Notes: generated from the letters alone by a model not told the origin. Shown: positions 8,634-17,646, counted from the first letter of the stretch. The stretch: DNA of 64,000 nt from Pseudoalteromonas sp. 3D05 (GCF_002723455.1 NZ_PDUS01000017.1:31397-95396); one strand, 5' to 3'. Program-made: numbers and translations.

Positions 8634-9380
8634 ATGAAAAAAATGATATTAGCAGGGCTTCTAGCGGTCACAACATTTGCCAGCAGCGCGACTGTTGTTG
8701 AAATGCAAACCTCGCAAGGAACCATCACTATCAATTTATTTGATCAACACACACCGAAAACAGTTGAAAACTTTTTGAGTTATGTTGATAACGAATTGTA
8801 TAACAACACAGTGATTCACCGCTCAGTTAGTAACTTTGTGATTCAAGGTGGTGGATTCACCTATAACAATGAGTTTAAAGCAATTGAGACATCAGATGCT
8901 GTTGATAACGAGCCTGTTTTATCAAATGTAAAAGGCACTATCGCTATGGCAAAGTTGGGCAATGATGCAAACAGTGCGACCAGCCAATGGTTTTTTAATT
9001 TAAAAGACAACAGCGCAAATTTAGATAATCAAAATGGTGGTTTTACTGTATTTGGCCAAATTACGACAGATAGCTATGCTGTAATTGATGCAATTCGTGA
9101 GCTAACACATTGCGGTGAAATACCTGTTGTAGACATCACCACCGAGCAGTGTGCTGATCCAGATACTGTTATAACATCTGCTAATTTAGTCTCGATTAAC
9201 AGTGTTGTTGTTTTGGATGATGATCCAAACTCGTCAATAAACTTATCGCCAAAAGAAAATACAAGTAATAATGACGATGGTTTGATTGTTACTCCTGATG
9301 AGGGTAGCTCTAGTGGCGCTATTGGCTGGTTTGTACTGCCGTTGGTGTTATTCGGCTTTAAACGCCGTCGCACTGTTTAG
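8634..9380 (+). CDS. Cyclophilin-type peptidyl-prolyl isomerase with C-terminal sorting-like tail
   Basis: Exported cyclophilin-type prolyl isomerase for periplasmic or surface protein folding. A signal peptide (MKKMILAGLLAVTTFASSA) precedes the cyclophilin domain (about residues 20-185). Family motifs are visible: TVENFLSYVDNELYNNTVIHRSVSNFVIQGG, SATSQWFFNL and GGFTVFGQI. The domain is followed by a low-complexity acidic linker. At the C-terminus a Gly/Ser patch (GSSSGAIG), a hydrophobic stretch and FKRRRTV form a tripartite tail like GlyGly-CTERM sorting signals, which are cut by rhombosortase in related bacteria. Typical periplasmic cyclophilins lack this tail. A stem-loop follows the stop. 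Confidence 0.9.
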   Translation: MKKMILAGLLAVTTFASSATVVEMQTSQGTITINLFDQHTPKTVENFLSYVDNELYNNTVIHRSVSNFVIQGGGFTYNNEFKAIETSDAVDNEPVLSNVKGTIAMAKLGNDANSATSQWFFNLKDNSANLDNQNGGFTVFGQITTDSYAVIDAIRELTHCGEIPVVDITTEQCADPDTVITSANLVSINSVVVLDDDPNSSINLSPKENTSNNDDGLIVTPDEGSSSGAIGWFVLPLVLFGFKRRRTV

Positions 9381-9389
9381 GCATTTATA

Positions 9390-9421
9390 AATAGTGCTAT
9401 CAACTGTTTGATAGCACTATT
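9390..9421. terminator. Hairpin between convergent genes
   Basis: A perfect 14-bp inverted repeat (AATAGTGCTATCAA and its complement) with loop CTGT lies between the stops of the cyclophilin (plus strand) and MAPEG (minus strand) genes. It probably serves both directions. Confidence 0.75.
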
Positions 9422-9431
9422 AAATGCGTTA

Positions 9432-9851
9432 TTAAACGCTAAATACGCGCAAAACAATTAGTACCCACAGTACTAGAATCATTAAGCAACCAAGTAAAAA
9501 GCTGTAATAACGTGGTTTTACATTATTTGCACCGACATGAATCAGCGTGTGCACAATTCTTGATACCACAAATCCCCATGCAACGGCTGTGAATAAAGTG
9601 CCTACTGCGTTCATTTGCATTGCAGCTAGGCATGCAATGAAGAAAAATACTGGCATTTCGAACTGATTGATAAAATTTCTATCTGCCACTCTTACTCTGT
9701 CTCCTGCGTGTTCGAGTTTCATGGTCGCGAAATCAGACATTGAAATTGTTTTGTTTTTTGCAGCAGCGAAACGACGACGCCCCATAATTACCATAACGGT
9801 AAAAGTTAATAAAACCTGTGCAAACATCGCCAATAACAAATACTTATCCAT
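9432..9851 (-). CDS. MAPEG family membrane protein
   Basis: A 139-residue protein with four hydrophobic segments, of the MAPEG family (membrane-associated proteins in eicosanoid and glutathione metabolism). The family pattern is seen in the loop and second helix: RVRVADRNFINQFEMPVFFFIACLAA. Later features are VVSRIVHTLIHVGANNVKPRYYSF and a last helix. A ribosome site AAGGA precedes the ATG. Bacterial members are mostly uncharacterised, so glutathione-dependent activity is not certain. It is divergent from the M16 lipoprotease gene. Confidence 0.88.
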   Translation of the reverse strand: MDKYLLLAMFAQVLLTFTVMVIMGRRRFAAAKNKTISMSDFATMKLEHAGDRVRVADRNFINQFEMPVFFFIACLAAMQMNAVGTLFTAVAWGFVVSRIVHTLIHVGANNVKPRYYSFLLGCLMILVLWVLIVLRVFSV

Positions 9852-10011
9852 TTTGAGTCCTTTTTATTATTTAATTATAAAACTTGCTCAGACTAACAGT
9901 TTGTTTTTGCAATTTACAATGTGTTACAAAGTAAATAGGAAAATGATTGCAAGCATTTTGATATTTACCGATCATTCAAACAATACATTAAGTGATGGAT
10001 TAGCCCTGAAT

Positions 10012-12894
10012 ATGAAAAAAATTATTACCCTAAGTGCAATAGCGCTTGCTGTTTTATCAGGTTGCGGCACAACTACAACAACACCCGTTCAACAAAATAC
10101 TGCATTATTATCAGATACCTTAGTAATAAGCCCAAATGACAATCGCGAATATAAAACGCTTAAGTTAGCGAATAACATTGAAGTGATTTTAGTCTCAGAT
10201 CCAAGTGCAGAAAAGTCAGCAGCGGCACTGAGTGTAGGGGTAGGTTTATTACATGATCCTATGAGCCAGCAAGGCATGGCGCACTATTTAGAGCATATGT
10301 TGTTTTTAGGCACAGAGCGCTACCCAGACACTAAAGGCTACTCTGATTTCATGACTAAAAATGGTGGTGCCCACAACGCCTACACTTGGCTTGATATCAC
10401 TAATTACATGTTTAAAGTAAATAACGATGCCTACGATGAAGCCCTTGACCGCTTTGCCGATTTCTTTAAATCGCCTAAGCTTTATCCTGAATACACAGAT
10501 AAAGAAAAAAACGCCGTAAACGCCGAGTGGTCAATGCGCCGTGAAATGGACTTTTTTGGCCAATTTAAACTGGCACGTAAAATGATGGGCGATCACCCAG
10601 CTAACCGCTTTTTAATTGGTAACCTTGAAACGCTTGGTGATAAAGAAGGCAGCTCACTGCATAAAGAAACCGTCGATTTCTACAACAAATATTACTCTTC
10701 AAATATTATGAAAGTGGCAATGATTTCTAATTTACCACTGAGCGAAATGGAAGCAAAAGCACAAACGTACTTTGCAGATATTGAAGACAAAGAAATCGAA
10801 GAACCAACAGTCACTAAGAAGCTTGATTTTGATAACGTTGGCGGAAAACGTGTTCATTACGCACCAAACGAAGACGTAAAACAGTTACAGCTTGATTTTA
10901 CTATAGTTGATAATAGCGATGAATTTGCGGTTAAACCAAATCGCTTTGTTGCTTACCTGCTCAGTAATGAAATGCAGGGAAGCCCAGCGCAAATATTGCG
11001 TGATAAAGGCTGGGTTTCGCAATTATCAGCAAGTAGTTCTCCTACGCACTACGGCAACTATGGTGCACTTACGGTTGATATACAGCTGACCGATGAGGGT
11101 ATGAAGAATCGTGAAACAATAGTCGCGACTATTATGCAATATATCGATCTTATTAAAAAAGAAGGGGTTGATAGCAAATACTTTAATGAAATTCGTACAT
11201 CGTTAAATAATCAATTCCAATTCTTAGAAAAGGGCGACGAATTTGGTTATGTTAGTAACCTCGCTGGCAGCATGCAAGAGTACCCAATTAATCATGCTAT
11301 TAATGCGCCGTATCATTATGCGAAGTTTGATGCTGATGCGATAAACAATGTGCTTAAGCAATTAAACGCCGACACTCTGCGAGTTTGGTATACATCTAAG
11401 CAAGAAGAAACCGATTCACAATTACATTTTTACGATGGTAAATATCGCATTGAAGATATTAGCGATGAAGAGATTGCCAGCTGGGACAAGCCAAGTGAGT
11501 TTGACCTTGCACTGCCAACGGTAAACCGTTTATTGCCTGAAAGCTTTGCTATTAAAACCGCTGAATTCGGTGAGCAAGAAAACCCAGAGTTAGTCTATGA
11601 CAAACAAGGCGTAAAAGTATGGCGCCAAGCAAGTCAAAACTTTGCTGAGCAACCTAAAGGTTTAGTCGAAGTGTATTTAAATACACCTGACGCACTCACA
11701 GATATTAAAGCCAAAGTACTGTATTCAGTATGGGCTGATCTATATAATTTACAACAAAGTAAATTAAGCACTGAGGCTGCGGTTGCAGGCATGAGTGTAG
11801 GTTTAGAAGCAAGTAATGGCTTGATCTTATCACTAAGTGGTTTTACGGATAAGCAAGATGTATTGTTGGCACAAGCGCTTGAATCAATTAATGTTCAAAC
11901 AACGCAGCAAGGCTTAGCGCAAGCGCTAGACCGCTTCCAACGTGGCTTACTGAATAAACAAAAGCAATTTCCTTTCTATCAAGCATTTGACGAATACTCA
12001 AAGCTGATCAGAACCGGCAGCTTTGATACGGACGAATTAATTAAAACCGCCCAATCAATTACCCTTGCAGATTTTGAGCAATTAAAACAACATACATTTA
12101 GCAATAATGAACTGCGTGTATTTACCTTTGGTAACTACAACCAACAAGATGTTGAAGCCATTGCAAAAGAGCTAACAGATGTTTTACCTAACAATCATCA
12201 ATCTACAGCCTTTGCGCGCAGTAAAGCGTGGTTACCGCAAGTAGGTGAAACCATCGTTTTACAAAAAGACATTGATGTTGCGGATGTAGCGATCATCGAT
12301 ATGACTGTGCACCCAATCGCCGGTTATAAGCAAAAAGCGCAAGCACAAGTATTACAAGATCACTTTAGAACTATCGCGTTTGACAAAATGCGTACCGAAG
12401 AGCAGCTAGCCTATGCCGTAGGTGCACTTGCTCGCCCAATCGAAGATTACTCAGCAATTGGCCTGTTTATTCAAACACCAGTAAAAGGTCCTAAAGAAAT
12501 GCAAGCGCGTTTCGAGACGTTCAAAAAGCAATACGCTGTTGAGCTTGATAATATGAGCGAGGAGACATTTGCTCAGCTTAAAAATGCATCCCTTGTTTCG
12601 CTTAAAGAGCAGCCTAAAAACTTAAGTGATGAAATGGGCCCATTGATTGGTGATTGGTACCGCGAGAACTTTGACTTTGATTCAAGAGCAAAGCTAATCG
12701 CAGAAGTAGAAAAAGTCACCCTTGCGGATATTAAAGACTATTACAAACAAACCATGCTAAACCCAGAAGCTGCACGGTTAAATGTGCAATTACGTGGTAG
12801 TAAATTTGCCGACAAAGCGTTCGCAGACTTACCAAAGCAAACAAAAGTCACAGACTTACAAGCGCACTTTGATGGTATTAAATTGCAAAAGTAA
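10012..12894 (+). CDS. M16 zinc metallopeptidase, pitrilysin/insulinase-like lipoprotein
   Basis: Zinc peptidase of the insulinase/protease III type, probably anchored in an envelope membrane, that degrades short polypeptides. I chose the ATG at 10012 because it starts a lipoprotein signal (MKKIITLSAIALAVLSGCG, lipobox LSGC). A longer open frame upstream overlaps the divergent MAPEG gene and has no such signal. The inverted zinc motif HYLEH (His91, Glu94, His95) is present in GMAHYLEHMLFLGTERYP. Downstream NAVNAEWSMRREMD contains the third zinc ligand Glu. At 960 residues it has the full set of active, inactive and middle domains. The C-terminal part contains RTEEQLAYAVGA, as in pitrilysins. 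A rho-independent terminator follows. Confidence 0.93.
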   Translation: MKKIITLSAIALAVLSGCGTTTTTPVQQNTALLSDTLVISPNDNREYKTLKLANNIEVILVSDPSAEKSAAALSVGVGLLHDPMSQQGMAHYLEHMLFLGTERYPDTKGYSDFMTKNGGAHNAYTWLDITNYMFKVNNDAYDEALDRFADFFKSPKLYPEYTDKEKNAVNAEWSMRREMDFFGQFKLARKMMGDHPANRFLIGNLETLGDKEGSSLHKETVDFYNKYYSSNIMKVAMISNLPLSEMEAKAQTYFADIEDKEIEEPTVTKKLDFDNVGGKRVHYAPNEDVKQLQLDFTIVDNSDEFAVKPNRFVAYLLSNEMQGSPAQILRDKGWVSQLSASSSPTHYGNYGALTVDIQLTDEGMKNRETIVATIMQYIDLIKKEGVDSKYFNEIRTSLNNQFQFLEKGDEFGYVSNLAGSMQEYPINHAINAPYHYAKFDADAINNVLKQLNADTLRVWYTSKQEETDSQLHFYDGKYRIEDISDEEIASWDKPSEFDLALPTVNRLLPESFAIKTAEFGEQENPELVYDKQGVKVWRQASQNFAEQPKGLVEVYLNTPDALTDIKAKVLYSVWADLYNLQQSKLSTEAAVAGMSVGLEASNGLILSLSGFTDKQDVLLAQALESINVQTTQQGLAQALDRFQRGLLNKQKQFPFYQAFDEYSKLIRTGSFDTDELIKTAQSITLADFEQLKQHTFSNNELRVFTFGNYNQQDVEAIAKELTDVLPNNHQSTAFARSKAWLPQVGETIVLQKDIDVADVAIIDMTVHPIAGYKQKAQAQVLQDHFRTIAFDKMRTEEQLAYAVGALARPIEDYSAIGLFIQTPVKGPKEMQARFETFKKQYAVELDNMSEETFAQLKNASLVSLKEQPKNLSDEMGPLIGDWYRENFDFDSRAKLIAEVEKVTLADIKDYYKQTMLNPEAARLNVQLRGSKFADKAFADLPKQTKVTDLQAHFDGIKLQK

Positions 12895-12925
12895 CAAATG
12901 CTAATATAAGTAGTATAAACACATT

Positions 12926-12953
12926 AAGCCCAAGCAATTGCTTGGGCTTTTTT
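12926..12953 (+). terminator. Rho-independent terminator
   Basis: A perfect 12-bp palindromic stem (AAGCCCAAGCAA with its complement) runs directly into a T-run. It ends the M16 gene and insulates the downstream sigma-factor operon. Confidence 0.9.
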
Positions 12954-12972
12954 GTAATAAATAAAAAGTTGC

Positions 12973-12997
12973 GAACCTTTTACTAAGCTAAACCGTC
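12973..12997 (+). promoter_or_regulatory. Candidate ECF-sigma promoter (GAACC-N16-CGTC)
   Basis: GAACC at 12973-12977 and CGTC at 12994-12997 are 16 nt apart. They lie 27 bp before the ATG of the ECF sigma gene. This matches the usual -35 GAAC / -10 CGTC form of autoregulated ECF promoters. No second copy was noticed elsewhere in the window. Confidence 0.55.
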
Positions 12998-13023
12998 TTG
13001 TAAAAAAGAGATAAAGGAATTGC

Positions 13024-13542
13024 ATGGATTCGACGCAAATAACGCTTGCTGTCATTAATGCGCAGCAGGGCGATGAGTTAGCTTTTAACTCATTATGTAA
13101 CTGTTTATACAAACCAAGCTTTCTCTTTGCGATGAAACTGAGCAAGCAGACGGATTTAGCGAAGGATATTACTCAAGAAGCGTGGGCTGTAGTGGCAAAA
13201 GATATTCGAAAACTAAAAGAGCCCAGTGTATTTAAAGCGTGGCTATTTAGAGTGGTGTATCACAAATTCATAGATACAACCCGACAAAGCAGAGGCTACG
13301 AGAGTTTTCAGCTAGGTAAGCATGAACAAATAAGAGATATAACAAGTAGTAATGAGCAATCAATTGATTTACTCAAACTAATAAATAACCTGCCAGATAG
13401 TGAACGGCACAGTATCTACTTATTTTATCTAGAGCAAATGTCGATTAGTGACATCGCCTTAATAACGGATGTAGCGGTTGGGACAGTTAAGTCACGCTTG
13501 CACCGAGCAAGAGATCAGTTGGCAGTATGGTTAAATGAATAA
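13024..13542 (+). CDS. ECF-family RNA polymerase sigma factor
   Basis: Directs RNA polymerase to a specific promoter set. The protein is 172 residues with two domains. Region 2 is at about residues 15-85 (LCNCLYKPSFLFAMKLSKQTDLAKDITQEAWAVVAKDIRKLKEPSVFKAWLFRVVYHKFIDTTRQ). Region 4 is at about 115-170 (LPDSERHSIYLFYLEQMSISDIALITDVAVGTVKSRLHRARDQL), with the HTH typical of ECF factors. A ribosome site AAAGGAA precedes the ATG. The next gene begins 15 bp after the stop and encodes a one- or two-helix membrane protein that could be its regulator. A matching ECF promoter lies just upstream, so it probably controls itself. Confidence 0.93.
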   Translation: MDSTQITLAVINAQQGDELAFNSLCNCLYKPSFLFAMKLSKQTDLAKDITQEAWAVVAKDIRKLKEPSVFKAWLFRVVYHKFIDTTRQSRGYESFQLGKHEQIRDITSSNEQSIDLLKLINNLPDSERHSIYLFYLEQMSISDIALITDVAVGTVKSRLHRARDQLAVWLNE

Positions 13543-13557
13543 TTGGAGAGAATGATG

Positions 13558-13938
13558 ATGAATTTTGATGAAAAAATTAAACAGAGTTTGCAAGCAGAGC
13601 AACACAATTTAGAGTCTATTTTAGAGAGTGATCCTGGCTTATTTAAGCAGCTTAGCGGTGTGTATAATGGAAATATGCGACGTTGGACTATTTTAGGGAC
13701 GTTTTTCGCTTTTATACTCACAGCCATTTTTATATTATCAGCGTATCAATTTTTTAATTCCGAGCAGCAATTGTTTTGGGCAGTGTGTTTTGTGAGTAGT
13801 TTAATGATGCAAATTGCAATAAAGCTGTGGCTGTTTATGGAAATGAACCGACAATCGATAATGAAAGAGATCAAGCGAAGCGAGCTTGAGATTAGGCTGG
13901 TGCTCAGTGAGCATTTAACCTCTAACAGTCGAACCTAA
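13558..13938 (+). CDS. DUF6768-like membrane protein, putative ECF partner
   Basis: About 126 residues. I chose the ATG at 13558 because it is 7 nt after GGAGAG, though two other in-frame ATGs (13552, 13555) sit closer. The N-terminal cytoplasmic part (MNFDEKIKQSLQAEQHNLESILESDPGLFKQLSGVYNG) precedes two membrane helices (WTILGTFFAFILTAIFILSA and LFWAVCFVSSLMMQIAIKLW). It ends with a charged helix MEMNRQSIMKEIKRSELEIRLV. This resembles DUF6768 proteins, which often sit behind ECF sigma genes. Anti-sigma activity is inferred from position only. Confidence 0.75.
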   Translation: MNFDEKIKQSLQAEQHNLESILESDPGLFKQLSGVYNGNMRRWTILGTFFAFILTAIFILSAYQFFNSEQQLFWAVCFVSSLMMQIAIKLWLFMEMNRQSIMKEIKRSELEIRLVLSEHLTSNSRT

Positions 13939-13956
13939 ACTAAAAAGGAAAATGCA

Positions 13957-14577
13957 ATGCAGTTAAGATCGCTAGGTGTTAATACTAATCATTTATTGTT
14001 ACTGACTCTCTCTTTATTGTTTTCTGCTTTTAGTTATAGCAATACATTTACTGATGGATTGGTAAACGCCGCAAATGAAAGAACAGCGCACACTGTACGT
14101 TATGACGGTGCTTATCATCGTATTGCATACCCAAATGGAGACGTACCTGCCAATATTGGCGTGTGCACCGATGTCATTATTCGCAGTTACCGAACACTTG
14201 GGATTGATTTACAACAATTAGTGCATGAAGACATGCGCGATAATTTCTCATCTTATCCTTCGACAAGAATATGGGGCTTAACTAAGCCCGATAGCAATAT
14301 TGATCATCGCAGAGTGCCCAACTTACAAACTTTTTTTAAACGTCACGGTACTGTGCTAGCTATAACTAATGATGCTGATAGCTATAAAGCGGGTGATATT
14401 GTTACGTGGATGCTACCAGGTAATCTGCCGCATATAGGTATCGTGGTAAATGAGCTCGCGCCAGATAACAAAACGCCGCTTATTGTGCATAACATCGGAG
14501 CTGGGCCACAACGAGAAGATGTGCTGTTTAGCTATAAAATCACCGGGCATTACCGGTATAAGCCTGCTGAACTATAA
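13957..14577 (+). CDS. DUF1287 family secreted protein (NlpC/P60-like)
   Basis: A 206-residue exported protein whose signal peptide ends near FSYS. The conserved DUF1287 features are visible: ARTAHTVRYDGAYHRIAYPNGDVP-like N-terminal strand, VCTDVIIRSYRTLGIDLQQLVHEDM with a candidate catalytic Cys, NIDHRRVPNLQTFF, and YKAGDIVTWMLPGNLPHIGIVV with a candidate His. The Cys/His arrangement is like that of papain-fold NlpC/P60 or amidase domains, so a cell-wall or peptide amidase role is plausible but untested. It is 18 bp after the DUF6768-like gene, likely in the sigma operon. Confidence 0.88.
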   Translation: MQLRSLGVNTNHLLLLTLSLLFSAFSYSNTFTDGLVNAANERTAHTVRYDGAYHRIAYPNGDVPANIGVCTDVIIRSYRTLGIDLQQLVHEDMRDNFSSYPSTRIWGLTKPDSNIDHRRVPNLQTFFKRHGTVLAITNDADSYKAGDIVTWMLPGNLPHIGIVVNELAPDNKTPLIVHNIGAGPQREDVLFSYKITGHYRYKPAEL

Positions 14578-14594
14578 AGGAAATATTTAAAATT

Positions 14595-14999
14595 ATGGAT
14601 GAAAACGTAAAGCAAAAGTTTACGACTTACCCTGACAATATTGCGGTGTTATTGCACGATATTCGAAATTTAATTTTTGGCGTTGCCGCACAAGATGGTA
14701 TCACCGAACTTGAAGAAACCTTGAAATGGGGAGAGCCGAGTTATATCTCAAAAAGTGGTTCCACAATCCGATTTGATTATAAAGATAAAGCACCGCAGCA
14801 ATTTTGTATTTACTTTAACTGTAATACAAAGCTGGTGGAGACATTTAAAGAGTTATACGGCGATACCTTTGTCTATCAAGGTAACCGTGCGTTGGTGTTT
14901 GAGCTTGATCAAGCATTGCCGAACAAGGAACTTGCTCATTGTATCTCTTTGGCACTGCGCTACAAAAAAATAAAGCACCTGCCAATGCTAGGTGCTTAA
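14595..14999 (+). CDS. DUF1801 domain protein
   Basis: A 134-residue cytoplasmic protein of the DUF1801 (YdhG-like) fold. Signature regions are LLHDIRNLIFGVAAQDGITELEETLKWGEPSY, GSTIRFDYKDKAPQQFCIYFNC, and ELYGDTFVYQGNRALVFELDQALPNKELAHCISLALRYKKIKHLP. The family has no assigned reaction. It lies 17 bp after the DUF1287 gene, the last of four plus-strand genes that begin with the ECF sigma factor. Confidence 0.88.
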   Translation: MDENVKQKFTTYPDNIAVLLHDIRNLIFGVAAQDGITELEETLKWGEPSYISKSGSTIRFDYKDKAPQQFCIYFNCNTKLVETFKELYGDTFVYQGNRALVFELDQALPNKELAHCISLALRYKKIKHLPMLGA

Positions 15000-15004
15000 A
15001 TTTA

Positions 15005-15086
15005 GTGAGTGATTAGCGCGGCGTAAAGCTGAGCCTACGTGAAGGACGACGGCTCAAACCTTTAACTACGCAAATTCGCGCTCACA
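15005..15086. repeat. Nested inverted-repeat element between convergent genes
   Basis: Four complementary pairs nest around one axis: GTGAG with CTCAC, GCGCG with CGCGC, GCGTA with TACGC, and GAGCC with GGCTC. The central loop reads TACGTGAAGGACGAC. A T-run follows on the plus strand. This can fold into a long interrupted stem and lies between the DUF1801 and YcaO stops. It may be a bidirectional terminator or a REP-like element. Only one copy is seen here. Confidence 0.5.
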
Positions 15087-15090
15087 CTTT

Positions 15091-17271
15091 TTATTTAGCC
15101 CTTGCAGCGCGTGCAGCGTGGAGTTTTTTGTAGCTGTCGATTAAACGCTGATGACGCTCTAATCCTTCAAGCTGCATGTTGGTAGGCGTTAAGCCATAAA
15201 ACACTACATCGCCATTGATTGAACCAACCACTGCATCCATCACTTCTTGGCCAAACATGCGGGTAAAGCTGTGAATGTAGTCTTCAATTTCAAGGTCATC
15301 ATTTAAGGCAACTTCAAGTGTGGCGTGCATTGCTTGGTAAAATAAGCCGCGTTCAACGGTGTTATCGTTAAACTGTAAAAAGGTTTCAACCAGTTCCATC
15401 GTCGCTTCTAAATCACCTAATGCTAAGTAAATAAGTAATTTAAGCTCAAGAATTGTTAACTGTCCCCATACCGTGTTTTCATCAAACTCAACACCAATTA
15501 GAGTGATAATATCAGTGTAGTTATCAAGCTGGCTTTCTTCTAAGCGCTCGACTAAATCGGCAAGTTGGTCTTCATCTAAACTGTGCAGGTTTAAAATGTC
15601 TTCTCGGTATTTAAGGGCTTTATTGGTGTTATCCCAAATTAAATCTTCAACAGGGTAAACTTCTGAGTAATCAGGCACTAAAATACGGCATGCAGTGCCT
15701 AAGTCTGAAAACTCAGCTATGTAGGCTTCTTTACCTAAATCTTTTAAGATGCCGAACAGGCTGGCTGTTTCTTCTTCATTGGTGCCAGAAAAGTCCCACT
15801 CTACAAAGTCATAATCATGTTTTGCACTGAAAAAGCGCCATGAAATTTTACCGGTTGAGTCAATAAAGTGCTCAACAAAGTTTTCAGGTTCTGAGACAGC
15901 CATGCTGTTGAAAGTTGGTTTTGGTACGTCATTTAAACCTTCAAAACTGCGACCTTGTAATAGTTCTGTTAAGCTGCGCTCTAGGGCAACTTCAAAACTA
16001 GGGTGTGCACCAAATGAGGCAAAAACACCGCCGGTTTTTGGATTCATTAATGTCACGCACATCACAGGGAATTGGCCGCCAAGGGAGGCGTCTTTAACAA
16101 CGACTGGAAAGCCTTGCTCTTCTAAACCTTTAATACCGGCAACAATACCTGGGTATTTAGCAAGCACGTCTTCTGGTACGTCAGGCAGTACGATTTCTTG
16201 TTCGATAATTTGGCGTTTAACAGCACGCTCAAAAATTTCAGATAAACATTGTACTTTTGCCTCAGCAAAGTTATTACCGGCACTCATACCATTACTTAAA
16301 AATAAGTTTTCAATTAAGTTTGATGGAAAATACACAGTTTCGCCGTCAGATTGACGAACATATGGAATAGAGCAAATACCGCGTTCAACATTACCTGAGT
16401 TTGTGTCGATTAGGTGTGAGCCACACAACTCATCTTCAGGGTTATAAATGCTCAGCGTGTAGTCGTCTAAAATGCCTTCAGGCAATGAGTCATCGTCAGT
16501 AAGGGCAAACCATTTTTCATTCGGGTAATGAACAAATTCGCTGTTGGCAATTTCTTCACCAAGGAATTGATCATTATAGAAAAAGTTACAGTTTAAACGC
16601 TCAATAAATTCGCCCAGGGCAGAGCATAATGCGCTTTCTTTAGTTGCGCCTTTACCATTGGTAAAGCACATTGGAGAGGCAGCATCACGAATATGTAATG
16701 ACCACACGTTTGGTACAATATTGCGCCACGATGAAATTTCAATCTTCATGCCCAAATCGGCTAAAATCGCGGTCATATCAGCGATGGTTTGCTCAAGCGG
16801 TAAGTCTTTTCCAAGAATAAAGGTGTTTTCGCTGCCCTCAGGCTTTGCCATTAACATAGCCTCTGCGTCGTTATCGAGGCTTTCTACCGCGTCAATTTTA
16901 AACTCAGGCTTGGTTTGAATAACACGTTTTACTGTACAGCGATCGACTGAACGCAGGATACCGGTGCGGTCTTTTTCAGAAATGCTTTCAGGCAGTTCAA
17001 CCTGAATTTGAAAAATTTGGTTATAACGATCTTCTGGATCAACTATGTTATTTTGCGCAACGCGAATACCGTCGGTCGATATGTCACGCGCATTACAATA
17101 CACTTTTATAAAATACGCAGCACATAAAGCTGAAGAGGCCAGGAAGTAGTCAAAAGGGCTTGGCGCAGAGCCGTCGCCTTTGTAACGGATTGGTTGATCT
17201 GCAATGACTGAGAAATCGTCGAACTTAGCTTCTAATCTAAGGTTATCGAGAAAATTAACTTTAATTTCCAT
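15091..17271 (-). CDS. OsmC-YcaO domain protein
   Basis: A 726-residue protein with an N-terminal OsmC-like domain (about 1-140: IRYKGDGSAPSPFDYFLASSALCAAYFIKVYCNARDI), a YcaO ATP-dependent cyclodehydratase-type domain (about 165-560), and an acidic helical, TPR-like C-terminus. YcaO features are SPMCFTNGKGATKESALCSALGEFIERLNC, AEAKVQCLSEIFERAVKR and a GRSFEGLNDVPKP loop. E. coli YcaO, without this OsmC part, affects beta-methylthiolation of ribosomal protein S12, and this full-length form is widespread in marine Gammaproteobacteria. No azole-peptide biosynthesis genes are nearby, so it is probably a housekeeping YcaO. The ATG is preceded by GGTGG. Confidence 0.92.
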   Translation of the reverse strand: MEIKVNFLDNLRLEAKFDDFSVIADQPIRYKGDGSAPSPFDYFLASSALCAAYFIKVYCNARDISTDGIRVAQNNIVDPEDRYNQIFQIQVELPESISEKDRTGILRSVDRCTVKRVIQTKPEFKIDAVESLDNDAEAMLMAKPEGSENTFILGKDLPLEQTIADMTAILADLGMKIEISSWRNIVPNVWSLHIRDAASPMCFTNGKGATKESALCSALGEFIERLNCNFFYNDQFLGEEIANSEFVHYPNEKWFALTDDDSLPEGILDDYTLSIYNPEDELCGSHLIDTNSGNVERGICSIPYVRQSDGETVYFPSNLIENLFLSNGMSAGNNFAEAKVQCLSEIFERAVKRQIIEQEIVLPDVPEDVLAKYPGIVAGIKGLEEQGFPVVVKDASLGGQFPVMCVTLMNPKTGGVFASFGAHPSFEVALERSLTELLQGRSFEGLNDVPKPTFNSMAVSEPENFVEHFIDSTGKISWRFFSAKHDYDFVEWDFSGTNEEETASLFGILKDLGKEAYIAEFSDLGTACRILVPDYSEVYPVEDLIWDNTNKALKYREDILNLHSLDEDQLADLVERLEESQLDNYTDIITLIGVEFDENTVWGQLTILELKLLIYLALGDLEATMELVETFLQFNDNTVERGLFYQAMHATLEVALNDDLEIEDYIHSFTRMFGQEVMDAVVGSINGDVVFYGLTPTNMQLEGLERHQRLIDSYKKLHAARAARAK

Positions 17272-17646
17272 TGAGTTGGTCCACCTTCGTGCGCACTTTT
17301 TTAGTTAGCTTTACTTTGTTTTAGCCACACTAAATCAGTGTATTTTCATTAATTGGTAATTATCCGCTTTTTAAGGCCTCACATACAAGTAATAGTCTTA
17401 GGTTAAATAAAATAAATACGGGTAACGATCCCGCGCAATCAAAGTTTAGTAAGTCTATTTTTGTGAAAAACGCGATAAATATTTAGAGGTTTATAGGAAA
17501 AATACTGTATTTGAGTCATAGGATATGCAGTGATAAGTTTACAGTGTCAGACTTTATAGTGGCGTGTATTTGCGCCTACCATACTTATTTTTGAAATAAT
17601 CTGTTGGATTAATGAGCAATATTTTGATGTTGGTCTAGTTTTAATT
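17272..17646. other. Intergenic region between divergent genes
   Basis: This 375-bp AT-rich stretch should hold the promoters of the YcaO gene (leftward) and the porin gene (rightward). I see no RNA gene, repeat or convincing operator in it. Confidence 0.6.

Noticed and set aside
9667..10011. Extended N-terminus of the M16 peptidase frame
   Set aside because: It runs antisense through the MAPEG gene and would hide the clear lipoprotein signal that starts at 10012.
15902..16354. 150-codon plus-strand open frame
   Set aside because: Antisense shadow of the YcaO domain, with a composition typical of such shadows.
15091..17271. YcaO of a thiazole/oxazole-modified peptide cluster
   Set aside because: No precursor peptide, dehydrogenase or partner cyclodehydratase protein nearby, and the OsmC-YcaO architecture is the housekeeping type.
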